A DNA stretch of 64,000 nt from Aminipila sp963524205 (lineage in GTDB: Bacteria > Bacillota > Clostridia > Peptostreptococcales > Anaerovoracaceae). Every line of letters begins with the position of its first letter. Position 1 is the stretch's first letter. The notes under the pieces were generated by a model. The model was not told the origin of the DNA. It ran no database searches and saw only the letters and a program-made list of their open reading frames with translations. The position numbers were made by a program, and so were the translations under genes. The DNA lies in the NCBI GenBank assembly GCA_963524205.1, contig CAURED010000006.1:1-64000 (forward strand). The letters are read 5' to 3'. Below are positions 57,150 to 64,000 of the stretch, one piece after another.

Positions 57150-57483
57150 GAAGATACTTGCAGTAGAAAAGGCTTATGAAATAAGGAAAACTGCGCCAAT
57201 GGCAAAATTACCTTTTAAGTTATACATATATGAAACGAAACGAGGTTGTGGAGCTGTAGTTGCAGAATGTGACTGTGTAGACATTATAGAGAGTGACAAA
57301 ATAGATGTTGTTTCAAAGTTAGGTTGCCTATCTGTAGAAAAAACAACTAGATATTTAGAAGGTGGTAATGCGCTGCTTTGGAAACTAGAAAACTTAAAAG
57401 CATATGAAAAGACATTAACACTAGAGGATTTTGATTTATTAAAAGCTCCACAGAGTTGGTGCTATATAAAAAATATAAAGTAG
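57100..57483 (+). CDS. ASCH-domain protein
   Basis: 127 residues from TTG 57100 (SD GGTGGTGAT); an in-frame ATG at 57064 is possible but lacks an SD. Motifs VLISIRPEFVEKILAVEKAY, EIRKTAP, LYIYETKRGCGAVVAECDC fit the PUA-like ASCH fold, which binds RNA or modified nucleosides. Common in phage early regions. Confidence 0.8.
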   Translation: MKATQEVLISIRPEFVEKILAVEKAYEIRKTAPMAKLPFKLYIYETKRGCGAVVAECDCVDIIESDKIDVVSKLGCLSVEKTTRYLEGGNALLWKLENLKAYEKTLTLEDFDLLKAPQSWCYIKNIK

Positions 57484-57492
57484 GAGGTAGTC

Positions 57493-57648
57493 ATGAAAAT
57501 ATATTGTACTAAAGCAGAGTTCGAAGAACTTCTTAGCTCTTGCAATCCCGGAGAAGAAAGATGTGAGGGATGCGTTTTAGAAGAAATGTGTGATAGCAGA
57601 GAACAAATGGCAAAAATGTGTACTTTACAGGAGGTAACCAATGAGTAA
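57493..57648 (+). CDS. 51-residue Cys-containing phage protein
   Basis: SD GGAGGTAG. MKIYCTKAEFEELLSSCNPG, ERCEGCVLEEMC. Four close Cys suggest metal binding. Overlaps the next start by 8 nt. Confidence 0.65.
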   Translation: MKIYCTKAEFEELLSSCNPGEERCEGCVLEEMCDSREQMAKMCTLQEVTNE

Positions 57649-57976
57649 TAGAAACAGAAGGATAAAGCCTATAGACGCTAACTTAAGAAAAGAGATTACA
57701 GTCTTAGAGAATAATAACCAGGATCTACACGAAGAGAACTCTCAGCTAAGAAACCTTATTGACCAACAGAACGATTACATAAAAGAAGAACTTAAGGAAG
57801 TGAGACAAGCACTTACAGAACAACATCAATACCACGAGTTTTTAAGCCGTAGGCTAGAAGATGAAAGGAAACTACGTAGGCGCATGGACAACCAACTAAG
57901 AGAAGAGATCGCAGCAGTAGGAACAAAGCTAAGAGTAGCATCTCATACATGGTTAGGCAAGTTCATATTTAAATAG
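57641..57976 (+). CDS. coiled-coil phage protein
   Basis: 111 residues, SD AGGAGGTAAC. Charged coiled coil from about 15 to 95 (LRKEITVLENNNQDLHEENS). Ends AGTKLRVASHTWLGKFIFK-like with VGTKLRVASHTWLGKF. Not recognised. Confidence 0.65.
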   Translation: MSNRNRRIKPIDANLRKEITVLENNNQDLHEENSQLRNLIDQQNDYIKEELKEVRQALTEQHQYHEFLSRRLEDERKLRRRMDNQLREEIAAVGTKLRVASHTWLGKFIFK

Positions 57977-57989
57977 ATTCCCCTTTAGA

Positions 57990-58023
57990 GGCGGCCCTTT
58001 GGACAAGCTTCGGGGGCTGCCAA
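57990..58023 (+). terminator. G/C-rich hairpin
   Basis: GGCGGCCC pairs with GGGGGCTGCC around TTTGGACAAGCTTC; no T run follows, so it may be a structure rather than a terminator. Confidence 0.4.
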
Positions 58024-58043
58024 TTATAGAAAGTAGGTGAAAG

Positions 58044-58178
58044 ATGAAGATTAAAACAATAGCAGGTATATGCAAAAAAACAAAGCATATTTACCTAATT
58101 GATTCTACTTATGGAGATGGTACAAGACAATGGATCGGTTTCTTCTCTAAATCCTTTAAGTGTTCTGGTAGATGGTAA
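58044..58178 (+). pseudogene. conserved phage gene cut by an insertion
   Basis: SD AGGTGAAAG and ATG. The first 32 codons read MKIKTIAGICKKTKHIYLID and STYGDGTRQWIG, the well-known start of a conserved Firmicute phage protein of over 150 residues (K-T-I-A-x-x-C-K-K...R-Q-W-I-G-D-G). After RQWIG the sequence changes to FFSKSFKCSGRW and stops. The foreign part is the antisense of the neighbouring DUF3888 gene. The rest of the phage gene is missing. Confidence 0.75.
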
Positions 58179-58618
58179 CTTAAGAAATGCTCAAACTTTT
58201 TTACTTCTACATTTCCCGTGTAATTCGCTGAAAATGTAATCTCATCTTTTCCAATGGTATCATGTGGACCAATATAAGGCTCAGAAATAAAAGTAATTAA
58301 AAAAGTTATATTTTCCGTCCCTGGCGTTTTTTCGGTTTTAATTTCTTTGACTGTTACTACATAGAAAGAAACAGTTGGATTTATCGTATAGTATTGGCTA
58401 TAGAAAACATTTGTTGCCTGTTGTATATCGTGTAGATAGGTATTAATTAGCAATTTCTTATATTCTACTTCACTTTGATAACTATACATGTTTGCGGTCA
58501 TTTCAACATACGATGGTTTATTTTTAATATACAAGCAGTAAGTTAAAGTTGTAGCTATCAAAGATAGTAAAATCAATATTAGAATATATTTTTTGTTATC
58601 ATTAATTAAATGTAGCAT
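58109..58618 (-). CDS. DUF3888-like membrane-anchored protein
   Basis: 169 residues, SD AAGGAGGG. N-terminal membrane helix (KKYILILILLSLIATTLTYC). The domain FYVVTVKEIKTEKTPGTENI ... YIGPHDTIGKDEITFSA and VEVKKFEHFLSYHLPEHL fits DUF3888 of spore-formers. The last about ten residues (KKPIHCLVPSP) are encoded by the interrupted phage gene read backwards, so the original C-terminus was lost at the junction. It is the left part of a block carrying two helical-family genes. Confidence 0.75.
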   Translation of the reverse strand: MLHLINDNKKYILILILLSLIATTLTYCLYIKNKPSYVEMTANMYSYQSEVEYKKLLINTYLHDIQQATNVFYSQYYTINPTVSFYVVTVKEIKTEKTPGTENITFLITFISEPYIGPHDTIGKDEITFSANYTGNVEVKKFEHFLSYHLPEHLKDLEKKPIHCLVPSP

Positions 58619-58727
58619 AAGATCCCTCCTTGTAAAATATATGGAGCAAGGAACTGTTTATGAATATATCTTAAAGTAGTAATAAAAACTAAAATTAAAT
58701 ACAGGGTGCTTAAGTGTCAAGAATCAA

Positions 58728-58751
58728 TTCTAATAATATACTGTATTAGAA
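58728..58751. promoter_or_regulatory. palindrome upstream of paralogue 4
   Basis: TTCTAATA (58728-58735) and TATTAGAA (58744-58751) around ATATACTG, the same place and type as 28053-28079 before paralogue 1. Confidence 0.5.
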
Positions 58752-58768
58752 TAAAGGGAGGTTTCAAT

Positions 58769-59356
58769 ATGATATCGATTAAGCAATTAGATTTTTCTAG
58801 CGTTCCAAAAAATCAAATGGATTTGGTATTCGAAGCAAGAATGATTTGGAGAGATTTGGCTACTTGGATTCAGTCATATTTAGTAAGTGTATTTGCTGGT
58901 TTTGGTAATCAAGATTCAATAGAAGCAAAATTAAAAGGGGTTACTTTAGAATTTGGAGATGTTTTAAGTACGGTTTTTGGAGGAGAATTCGGAGAACAAT
59001 ATGAAAACCTTATAACCAATTGGCTCAACACATTTAAATTATTAGTATTTTCACAAATAAATAGTGATATAAATGCAATTAATGGATATACAAAGCAATT
59101 GTATGATGATATAGATCAGATAGCCATTTTCCTATCAGAGATTAATCCATTCTGGATAGAAAATGAGTGGAAGGCTTTATTATATCGGTTCAATGATATG
59201 ATAATAAAGGAATTATCAGCATATATGAATAAAGAATACACAAATGCCGTAGAGTCATTTGATAGCCTTTTAAATCTTACTTCTATAATTGGGAATTATT
59301 ATTCAAATGGCTTACTAAATTATTTGACTTATTCAGGCAGAAAACAAATAACATAG
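58769..59356 (+). CDS. helical ~200-aa family protein, paralogue 4 (prophage)
   Basis: 195 residues from ATG 58769 with SD GGGAGG; an upstream in-frame extension lies across the palindrome and is rejected. Closest to paralogue 1: MDLVFEARMIWRDLATWIQS, FGGEFGEQYENLI, INGYTKQLYDDIDQIAIFLS, INPFWIENEWKALLYRF, SFDSLLNLTSIIGNYYSNGL. Adjacent to paralogue 5, an order not seen on the chromosome, where the two types are 3.3 kb apart. Confidence 0.8.
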   Translation: MISIKQLDFSSVPKNQMDLVFEARMIWRDLATWIQSYLVSVFAGFGNQDSIEAKLKGVTLEFGDVLSTVFGGEFGEQYENLITNWLNTFKLLVFSQINSDINAINGYTKQLYDDIDQIAIFLSEINPFWIENEWKALLYRFNDMIIKELSAYMNKEYTNAVESFDSLLNLTSIIGNYYSNGLLNYLTYSGRKQIT

Positions 59357-59424
59357 CATGAATTCAAGATACCCCATAACCAAATAAAAATATTTGAATA
59401 AAATAACAATAGGGGGTGCGTAAA

Positions 59425-60036
59425 ATGATAAAAAGTCGCCAAATAACTAAAATGCAGCAAGATGTAAATAACATAGTTTATAGAGGAAGGGTTATATGGA
59501 GAGATATAGCGACATGGTTAAACGCATATCTGATGGCAAAAACTCTGCAAGGAGATACTGAACTACTAGACCGGATTAAAGATAAGCTTCTTAGAATCAT
59601 AGAAGACTTTGGAGGCCTCATGAGGACATTTTTCGGTGACAAAGCTGCAGATAATTATATTAATTTATTTTTAGAATACATAACGCTGATGACTAGTTTA
59701 ATCGATGCCCTTGTGGAAGGTAATTCAAGTGCTGCTGATGAAATTGTAAAGCAAATATATGAAAGTGCTGGTAAAAGGATTGAACTCCTTACGGAGGTAA
59801 ATCCATATTGGGATAAAAATACTTTGCAGAATTATATTTATACTTTTACTGACATGATAATTAAAGAAATAATTGCCTTTACATCAAAGCAATATGAAAA
59901 CAGCATTAGAATTTATGAGAGAATTTTATCCTATTCAACAGACCTAGGAGATTTTCTTGCACAGGGAATTAAGGATTATTTGATATATAATTTAGAACCA
60001 CCTACAACTATTGGCCACCAACCAGCTATTGAATAA
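59425..60036 (+). CDS. helical ~200-aa family protein, paralogue 5 (prophage)
   Basis: 203 residues from ATG 59425, 6 nt after AGGGGGTG (a GTG at 59416 is within the SD). Very close to paralogue 2: NIVYRGRVIWRDIATWLNAY, FGDKAADNYINLFLEYI, ALVEGNSSAADEIVKQIYES, VNPYWDKNTLQNYIYTF, IRIYERILSYSTDLGDFLAQ. The leader (CCCCATAACCAAATAAAAAT onward, 59371-59424) and terminator are also copies of those at paralogue 2. Confidence 0.8.
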   Translation: MIKSRQITKMQQDVNNIVYRGRVIWRDIATWLNAYLMAKTLQGDTELLDRIKDKLLRIIEDFGGLMRTFFGDKAADNYINLFLEYITLMTSLIDALVEGNSSAADEIVKQIYESAGKRIELLTEVNPYWDKNTLQNYIYTFTDMIIKEIIAFTSKQYENSIRIYERILSYSTDLGDFLAQGIKDYLIYNLEPPTTIGHQPAIE

Positions 60037-60042
60037 AAAGGT

Positions 60043-60076
60043 AATCAAAGAAGTACTATTCTTTGATTAAAAATAA
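60043..60076 (+). terminator. terminator after paralogue 5
   Basis: AATCAAAGAA pairs with TTCTTTGATT (60059-60068); the loop is shorter than in the chromosomal copies. Confidence 0.65.
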
Positions 60077-60159
60077 AGTGTACAAGCATTACATAATAAA
60101 GGGTAACAGGACAGGCTATAGCCTCTGTCACCTTGAATAAATAAAGAGGAGAAGAAAAT

Positions 60160-60351
60160 ATGATATGCAAAGGCTGTAAAGCAGTAGATGGAAATTGTCA
60201 TCCTGCCAGTGTGACCGATTATGCCAACGCCACATGTAAATTGGGATACAAAACTACGATAGATAACGAAGGAATGATGATGCCAATAAATAAATGTGAA
60301 AAACCTAAGAGTTGGAAAGCGTTAGACAGATTGCAGAAAGAAAAGATGTAA
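60160..60351 (+). CDS. 63-residue Cys-rich phage protein
   Basis: SD AGAGGAGAAG. MICKGCKAVDGNCHPASVTD, ANATCKLGYKTTI, NKCEKPKS: a probable zinc-binding mini-protein. It resumes the phage operon right of the inserted block. Confidence 0.7.
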   Translation: MICKGCKAVDGNCHPASVTDYANATCKLGYKTTIDNEGMMMPINKCEKPKSWKALDRLQKEKM

Positions 60352-60363
60352 GAGGCGGTAAAA

Positions 60364-60576
60364 ATGAGAGAATGTCAAAAAGAGTTTGCGAAGAGAGGCA
60401 ATCAAGAGCAAATGCAAGGTAAGAGTTTTACAGATAAACCAGTAGTAAGATATGTACATAACTGTAAAGCTGCAAAGATAGGCCTTATAGTAACGCCGGA
60501 AACGGAAGTAAGTAAAGCAGCATTATACCAATCCATAAGTAAGACCTGCTATAAGCACTGTAAGAAAATTAAATAA
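60364..60576 (+). CDS. 70-residue phage protein
   Basis: MRECQKEFAKRGNQEQMQGK, KPVVRYVHNCKAAKIGLIVT, PETEVSKAALYQSISKTCYK. Basic; not recognised. 12 nt after the previous gene. Confidence 0.6.
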   Translation: MRECQKEFAKRGNQEQMQGKSFTDKPVVRYVHNCKAAKIGLIVTPETEVSKAALYQSISKTCYKHCKKIK

Positions 60577-60780
60577 AAGTTTCCTGCTATTATATGTAGG
60601 AAAAAGACAAGCCCTCGGATAAGCTCTGAGGGCATAGCTATCGGAACAATTCCTTTCTATTATATGCATCCGCATAATTTGTTCCCGGATATGATTTAAA
60701 GAATTAAACAAGGTAAGTAAGGCGCTCGGTGTGAGCATTAAGCTTGCTAAGGATATTATTAATTCGGAGAGGGAGAGATT
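60577..60780 (+). other. gap with hairpin before the replication gene
   Basis: 204 bases. Hairpin GCCCTC/GAGGGC (about 60612-60634). No gene seen. SD GAGAGGGAGAG at the end serves the HUH protein. Confidence 0.4.
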
Positions 60781-61605
60781 ATGCTAGTAGAAAAACTTAC
60801 AACAGTATGTGGCAATACAGTATTTGTAAAAATAAAAATGATTCGTGATGCCATTCAAGGACAGAAGAGAAAAAAGAAATCTAACCCTACTCCTGAAAAA
60901 GTCGCAGAGGTTAATCAACGTCATGCAGAAAAGGAGTTGTCTATGATATTAAATCTCAATTACAAGCCAGGGGACTTACACCTGGTACTAACCTATAAGG
61001 ATTTACCCACAAATGAAGAGGCACATAAGGCCTTAGATAAATTTATAAGAAAATGTAGAGCTTACATGAAAAAGCTTGGTAAGGAATTTAAAGCAGTTAT
61101 TGCTACAGAGTATGAGCATAAGAGAATACATCATCATATCGTATGTTCAGAAATGGACCTTAAAGAAATTATGAAAATTTGGAGCCAAGGCCAAGTTAAA
61201 TGCTCAATATTAGATGGTTCAGGTGATTATAGAAAATTAGCAGCGTATCTCATAAAAGAGACTTCAAAAACATTTAGAAAACCGGATGCATTTAGCAAGA
61301 GAAGATACAACTGTACTAGGAGCATACAAAAGCCTACCACAAAATCTGAAAAGGTATCAGCTTCTATGCTTCTTAGTAAGCCTAAACCTATAAAGGGATA
61401 TTACATAGATCAAGATAGTATTTATAAAGGCGAAAATCCTTTTGATGAAAAACCATATACAGAGTATGTGATGATTTCAGAAAATGCAGAAGAGCCAAGG
61501 CTAGTTACATGGAAACGAGGAAAGAAAGCAAGGAAAGAATATACATACAACAAGTGGCTTACAAAGAATCTTGGTAAGCAATTAGAAATAGATATTCCAT
61601 TTTAG
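60781..61605 (+). CDS. HUH-type replication initiation protein
   Basis: 274 residues. Rolling-circle-type motifs: LHLVLTYKD (67-75, motif I), RIHHHIVCSE with the metal His (115-124, motif II) and YRKLAAYLIKETSK with Tyr near 147-152 (motif III). It resembles the phage Rep proteins of Firmicute temperate phages. Here it nicks its origin to start replication. The catalytic Tyr fits, but a nick site was not located. Confidence 0.85.
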   Translation: MLVEKLTTVCGNTVFVKIKMIRDAIQGQKRKKKSNPTPEKVAEVNQRHAEKELSMILNLNYKPGDLHLVLTYKDLPTNEEAHKALDKFIRKCRAYMKKLGKEFKAVIATEYEHKRIHHHIVCSEMDLKEIMKIWSQGQVKCSILDGSGDYRKLAAYLIKETSKTFRKPDAFSKRRYNCTRSIQKPTTKSEKVSASMLLSKPKPIKGYYIDQDSIYKGENPFDEKPYTEYVMISENAEEPRLVTWKRGKKARKEYTYNKWLTKNLGKQLEIDIPF

Positions 61606-61655
61606 GCCATGGTGAAGAGGCTTATTTATTGTACAAAAAAAGGGAGCGTGATAGC

Positions 61656-62099
61656 ATGAATAAAATAGATTTAGAAAATTTATATCAGCTAACAGGAGAA
61701 ATAAAAGATATAGAAAGGCAGCTTGAAGAATTAGAGCGCAAAGGTTCAACTGAGTATGTAGGTGATACAGTAAGAGATTATAGAAGTGGCCAAGGTATAC
61801 CATTGACTATTAGAGGGTATTCAGAGCATACATACAACAGGCAGAGAAAACTTATTAAAAAACTTCACGTAAAAAGAGAAAAGCTCATAGAGCAGAAAAT
61901 AAAAATTGAAGAGGCACTGGAGAATGTTGAAGCGGTTATTATAAGGCGAATAATCCGATTGAGATATTTTAATAGGTTGAGCTGGGATGCAGTAGCAATA
62001 GCAATAGATGGAACAAAAAGTGGAGATGGAATGAGAGTGAGGCTAGATAGGTATTTAAAAAATAATTTAAGTAACAAAAGTTCCGAAACAACCAAATAG
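61656..62099 (+). CDS. ArpU/DUF1492-like phage transcription regulator
   Basis: 147 residues from ATG 61656 (SD GGGAG); an earlier in-frame start has no SD. N-terminal coiled coil (LYQLTGEIKDIERQLEELER), then a sigma-70 region-4-like helix-turn-helix: VEAVIIRRIIRLRYFNRLSW, DAVAIAIDGTKSGDGMRVRL. In phages this gene sits just before packaging genes and switches on late transcription, as the position fits here. Confidence 0.8.
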   Translation: MNKIDLENLYQLTGEIKDIERQLEELERKGSTEYVGDTVRDYRSGQGIPLTIRGYSEHTYNRQRKLIKKLHVKREKLIEQKIKIEEALENVEAVIIRRIIRLRYFNRLSWDAVAIAIDGTKSGDGMRVRLDRYLKNNLSNKSSETTK

Positions 62100-62192
62100 A
62101 TAATTTGAAGTTATGCATAAAATACCATTTATTTCTAGTTTGAATTATGATAGTATATTTAATTAAATATACTTTTGAAATGGGAGCAGATA

Positions 62193-62744
62193 ATGTTTTT
62201 AGATATTACAAATAATTGGAAAAAAGATTATAAAAAGATAGCCGAAGATGAATATAAAATTTTTGGTATAGAAACTTATATAATTAAGGATGGTGAATTT
62301 AATTCTACTAGAATAAACCAAATACGAAAAGATCTACAAAATACTAATGACGATAATTTATTAAAATTAAAATTAGTTGCACAGAGGCTAAAAATTAAAT
62401 ATGATCCAAATTTAGTACTCTCGATTGATTCTGCCATAACTACATTAACGTCTATTTCAATAGTAATATTTTCAATGATAATAGGATTTTTTAATATTAT
62501 AGATGACAGAATTACAATTTGTTTTTTTGTGATAATGCTAGCCATGATGGAAATATTTTTTCTAGTATGCATTAGTAAATCTAAGATAGAGATAGAAAAA
62601 AAGATAAAAGTATATACAGAAACTTTTGCTTTTTATACTTTTTATGAATCATTAATACATGAAGAAATTGAAAGACGAAAGAAGTTACACACACTAAAAT
62701 CAAGACAACGTAAAGACTTTATTCTTAAACGTCACAGAAAATAA
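62193..62744 (+). CDS. two-helix membrane protein
   Basis: 183 residues from ATG 62193 (SD GGGAG). A soluble N-terminal domain of about 85 residues, two adjacent membrane helices (LTSISIVIFSMIIGFFNIID and ITICFFVIMLAMMEIFFLVC), and a basic cytoplasmic tail. It has its own leader and interrupts the usual phage order, so it may be a moron or an exclusion protein. Family unknown. Confidence 0.7.
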   Translation: MFLDITNNWKKDYKKIAEDEYKIFGIETYIIKDGEFNSTRINQIRKDLQNTNDDNLLKLKLVAQRLKIKYDPNLVLSIDSAITTLTSISIVIFSMIIGFFNIIDDRITICFFVIMLAMMEIFFLVCISKSKIEIEKKIKVYTETFAFYTFYESLIHEEIERRKKLHTLKSRQRKDFILKRHRK

Positions 62745-62870
62745 AAAGAGTTTTTATAAATATTCGCAATGTTCGTTTTTAAAATGATAACATGATATTA
62801 AGCAGGAGCAGCTCGAAAGGGTTGCTCTTTTGTTGTACAAGGAATCTCGCAAAATAACCAGGAAAGGAAC

Positions 62871-63602
62871 TTGATTACTATTTTAAACAAAATTTATAAC
62901 ATGGAGTGTATTGAAGGAATGAATCTAATAAAAGATAATTCAATCGATATGATTCTTTGCGATCTTCCATATGGAACAACAGATTGTAAATGGGATAGTG
63001 TTATTCCATTTGACCAACTATGGAAACAATATAACCGGATAATTAAAGGCAATGGAGCAATAGTACTAACAGCTGCACAGCCTTTTACAACAGCACTAAT
63101 ACAAAGCAATAGTAGAATGTTTAAGTATTGCTGGTATTGGATTAAAAATCAGCCAACAGGGTTTCCTTTTGCAAAGTATCAACCTATGCGTTGTGTTGAA
63201 GAAATTGCTGTATTTTATAAAAACCTTCCAAGATATACTCCACAAGGGTTAATCAAATTAGATAAGCCAATAAAAAATAAAGGCAAGATAACAGAAGGTG
63301 GGATATATAGGGCTGAAACTTTAAGTAAAGATACCGAAACTTATTACACTAATTATCCAAGGCAGACATTAGACTTCAAGTGTGAAAGAGGGTTACATCC
63401 CACACAAAAGCCAGTAGCACTCTTTGAGTATTTAATTAAGACATATACAAACAAGGGGGATGTGGTATTAGATAATTGTATAGGTAGTGGAACTACAGCA
63501 GTAGCTTGTATAAATACAGGCAGGCAGTTTGTAGGATTTGAACAGGAGGAAAAGTATTATGAAACAACCTTAGAGAGAATAGCAAGAATAAGTAAGGTGT
63601 GA
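62871..63602 (+). CDS. site-specific DNA methyltransferase (beta-class)
   Basis: 243 residues from TTG (SD AGGAAAGGAA). The catalytic motif DLPYGTT (about 31-37) comes before the AdoMet-binding DNCIGSGTTAVACINTGRQF (about 200-219), the order of beta-class N4-cytosine or N6-adenine enzymes. The LHPTQKPVALFEYLI segment precedes it. It is an orphan phage methyltransferase, likely shielding phage DNA from host restriction. Confidence 0.92.
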   Translation: MITILNKIYNMECIEGMNLIKDNSIDMILCDLPYGTTDCKWDSVIPFDQLWKQYNRIIKGNGAIVLTAAQPFTTALIQSNSRMFKYCWYWIKNQPTGFPFAKYQPMRCVEEIAVFYKNLPRYTPQGLIKLDKPIKNKGKITEGGIYRAETLSKDTETYYTNYPRQTLDFKCERGLHPTQKPVALFEYLIKTYTNKGDVVLDNCIGSGTTAVACINTGRQFVGFEQEEKYYETTLERIARISKV

Positions 63603-63604
63603 TT

Positions 63605-63952
63605 ATGAAACAAGAGGACATTAACTTTGTAATAGAATGCATAAAGAATAATGCCATGTATGTATTTTACACATGGTCAAAGTGGCTGAAGCTAAGAAAG
63701 GAAATCCTCATTGAAGATAAGTGTGAGTGCCAGAAGTGCAAGAGCAGAGGCAGATATAAAAGGGCTGTTGTAGTTCATCATGTAAATCATGTAAAGAAGC
63801 ATTCGGAGTTAGCGCTAGAAAAGTATTATACAGATACCTTTGGAAATAGAAAGAGACAGCTTGTATCGCTATGCAAGGCTTGCCATGAAGAAGAGCATCC
63901 GGAAAGGTTTAAGAAAAAGAAAGAAATGCCTTTGACAGAAGAACGGTGGTGA
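63605..63952 (+). CDS. HNH endonuclease
   Basis: 115 residues from ATG 63605 (SD AAGGTG). Zinc pairs CECQKC and CKACH frame the HNH core: VVVHHVNHVKKHSELAL and LVSLCKACHEEEHPERF. HNH proteins at this place assist DNA packaging with the terminase, whose genes should follow; the last bases of the window (CCCCCGGTC) are typical of that junction. Confidence 0.9.
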   Translation: MKQEDINFVIECIKNNAMYVFYTWSKWLKLRKEILIEDKCECQKCKSRGRYKRAVVVHHVNHVKKHSELALEKYYTDTFGNRKRQLVSLCKACHEEEHPERFKKKKEMPLTEERW

Positions 63953-64000
63953 AGATATACCCCCGGTCAAAATAAAATGGATTTTAATTTTGATGTTCTT

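Noticed and set aside
58706..58768. 21-residue extension of paralogue 4
   Set aside because: It crosses the palindromic control region and SD; paralogue 1 starts at the equivalent of 58769.

Overview
The window is AT-rich DNA from an anaerobic, probably spore-forming Clostridia-type Firmicute. Three things point there: AGGAGG-type ribosome binding sites throughout, a 4-hydroxybutyrate/4-aminobutyrate fermentation cluster at the left edge like that of Clostridium aminobutyricum and relatives, and gene families typical of spore-formers. No 16S or universal marker is present, so the genus is inference.

Chromosomal part, 1-34.9 kb. It opens with the end of a probable 4-hydroxybutyryl-CoA dehydratase, a small CGGC-motif protein, 4-hydroxybutyrate CoA-transferase and 4-hydroxybutyrate dehydrogenase. 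A DUF975 membrane protein follows, then an FMN-riboswitch-controlled ribDEBAH riboflavin operon. Next come a P-loop ATPase and an operon of ATP-grasp ligase, Asp/Glu racemase, MurE-like ligase, anion permease and aldehyde dehydrogenase. Catabolic ornithine carbamoyltransferase and carbamate kinase come next, then an AgcS symporter with a GlnK/GlnL-like two-component system, a small protein that looks like the Acb2/Tad1 nucleotide-binding hairpin family, an amino-acid permease, a BlaR1/BlaI-like pair and a PadR operon.

Accessory cluster, 27.5-34.3 kb. It carries three paralogues of a ~200-residue helical family of unknown function, tiny Cys-rich peptides under a duplicated leader, a secreted Kelch/Ig-like protein, small conserved proteins, an integrase fragment and a toxin-antitoxin relic.

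Mobile part, 35.2-64 kb. An ~86 bp direct repeat made of a tRNA 3' end plus its terminator occurs at 35.20 and 49.86 kb. It brackets a ~14.7 kb integrative mobilizable element holding an integrase, XRE regulator, Xis-like protein, RepA, SLH and secreted proteins, a HicB-like remnant, a candidate oriT, MobC and relaxase. The element ends in a mosaic of three related small-RNA units, Fst-like type I toxin modules and an FRG-DUF262 gene pair. A second integrase starts directly beyond the right repeat and opens a prophage: lysogeny genes, a repressor/Cro switch with clear operators, many tiny early genes, an HUH replication protein, a late-type regulator, a methyltransferase and an HNH endonuclease. 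The prophage continues past the window. Inside it, a block with two more members of the helical family and a DUF3888 protein has broken a phage gene.

Most noteworthy: the modular small-RNA/toxin/FRG-DUF262 locus (45.5-49.5 kb), the five-member paralogue family shared by chromosome and prophage, tandem integration at one tRNA end, the Acb2-like protein, and the Cys-rich peptide cluster with G-tracts.
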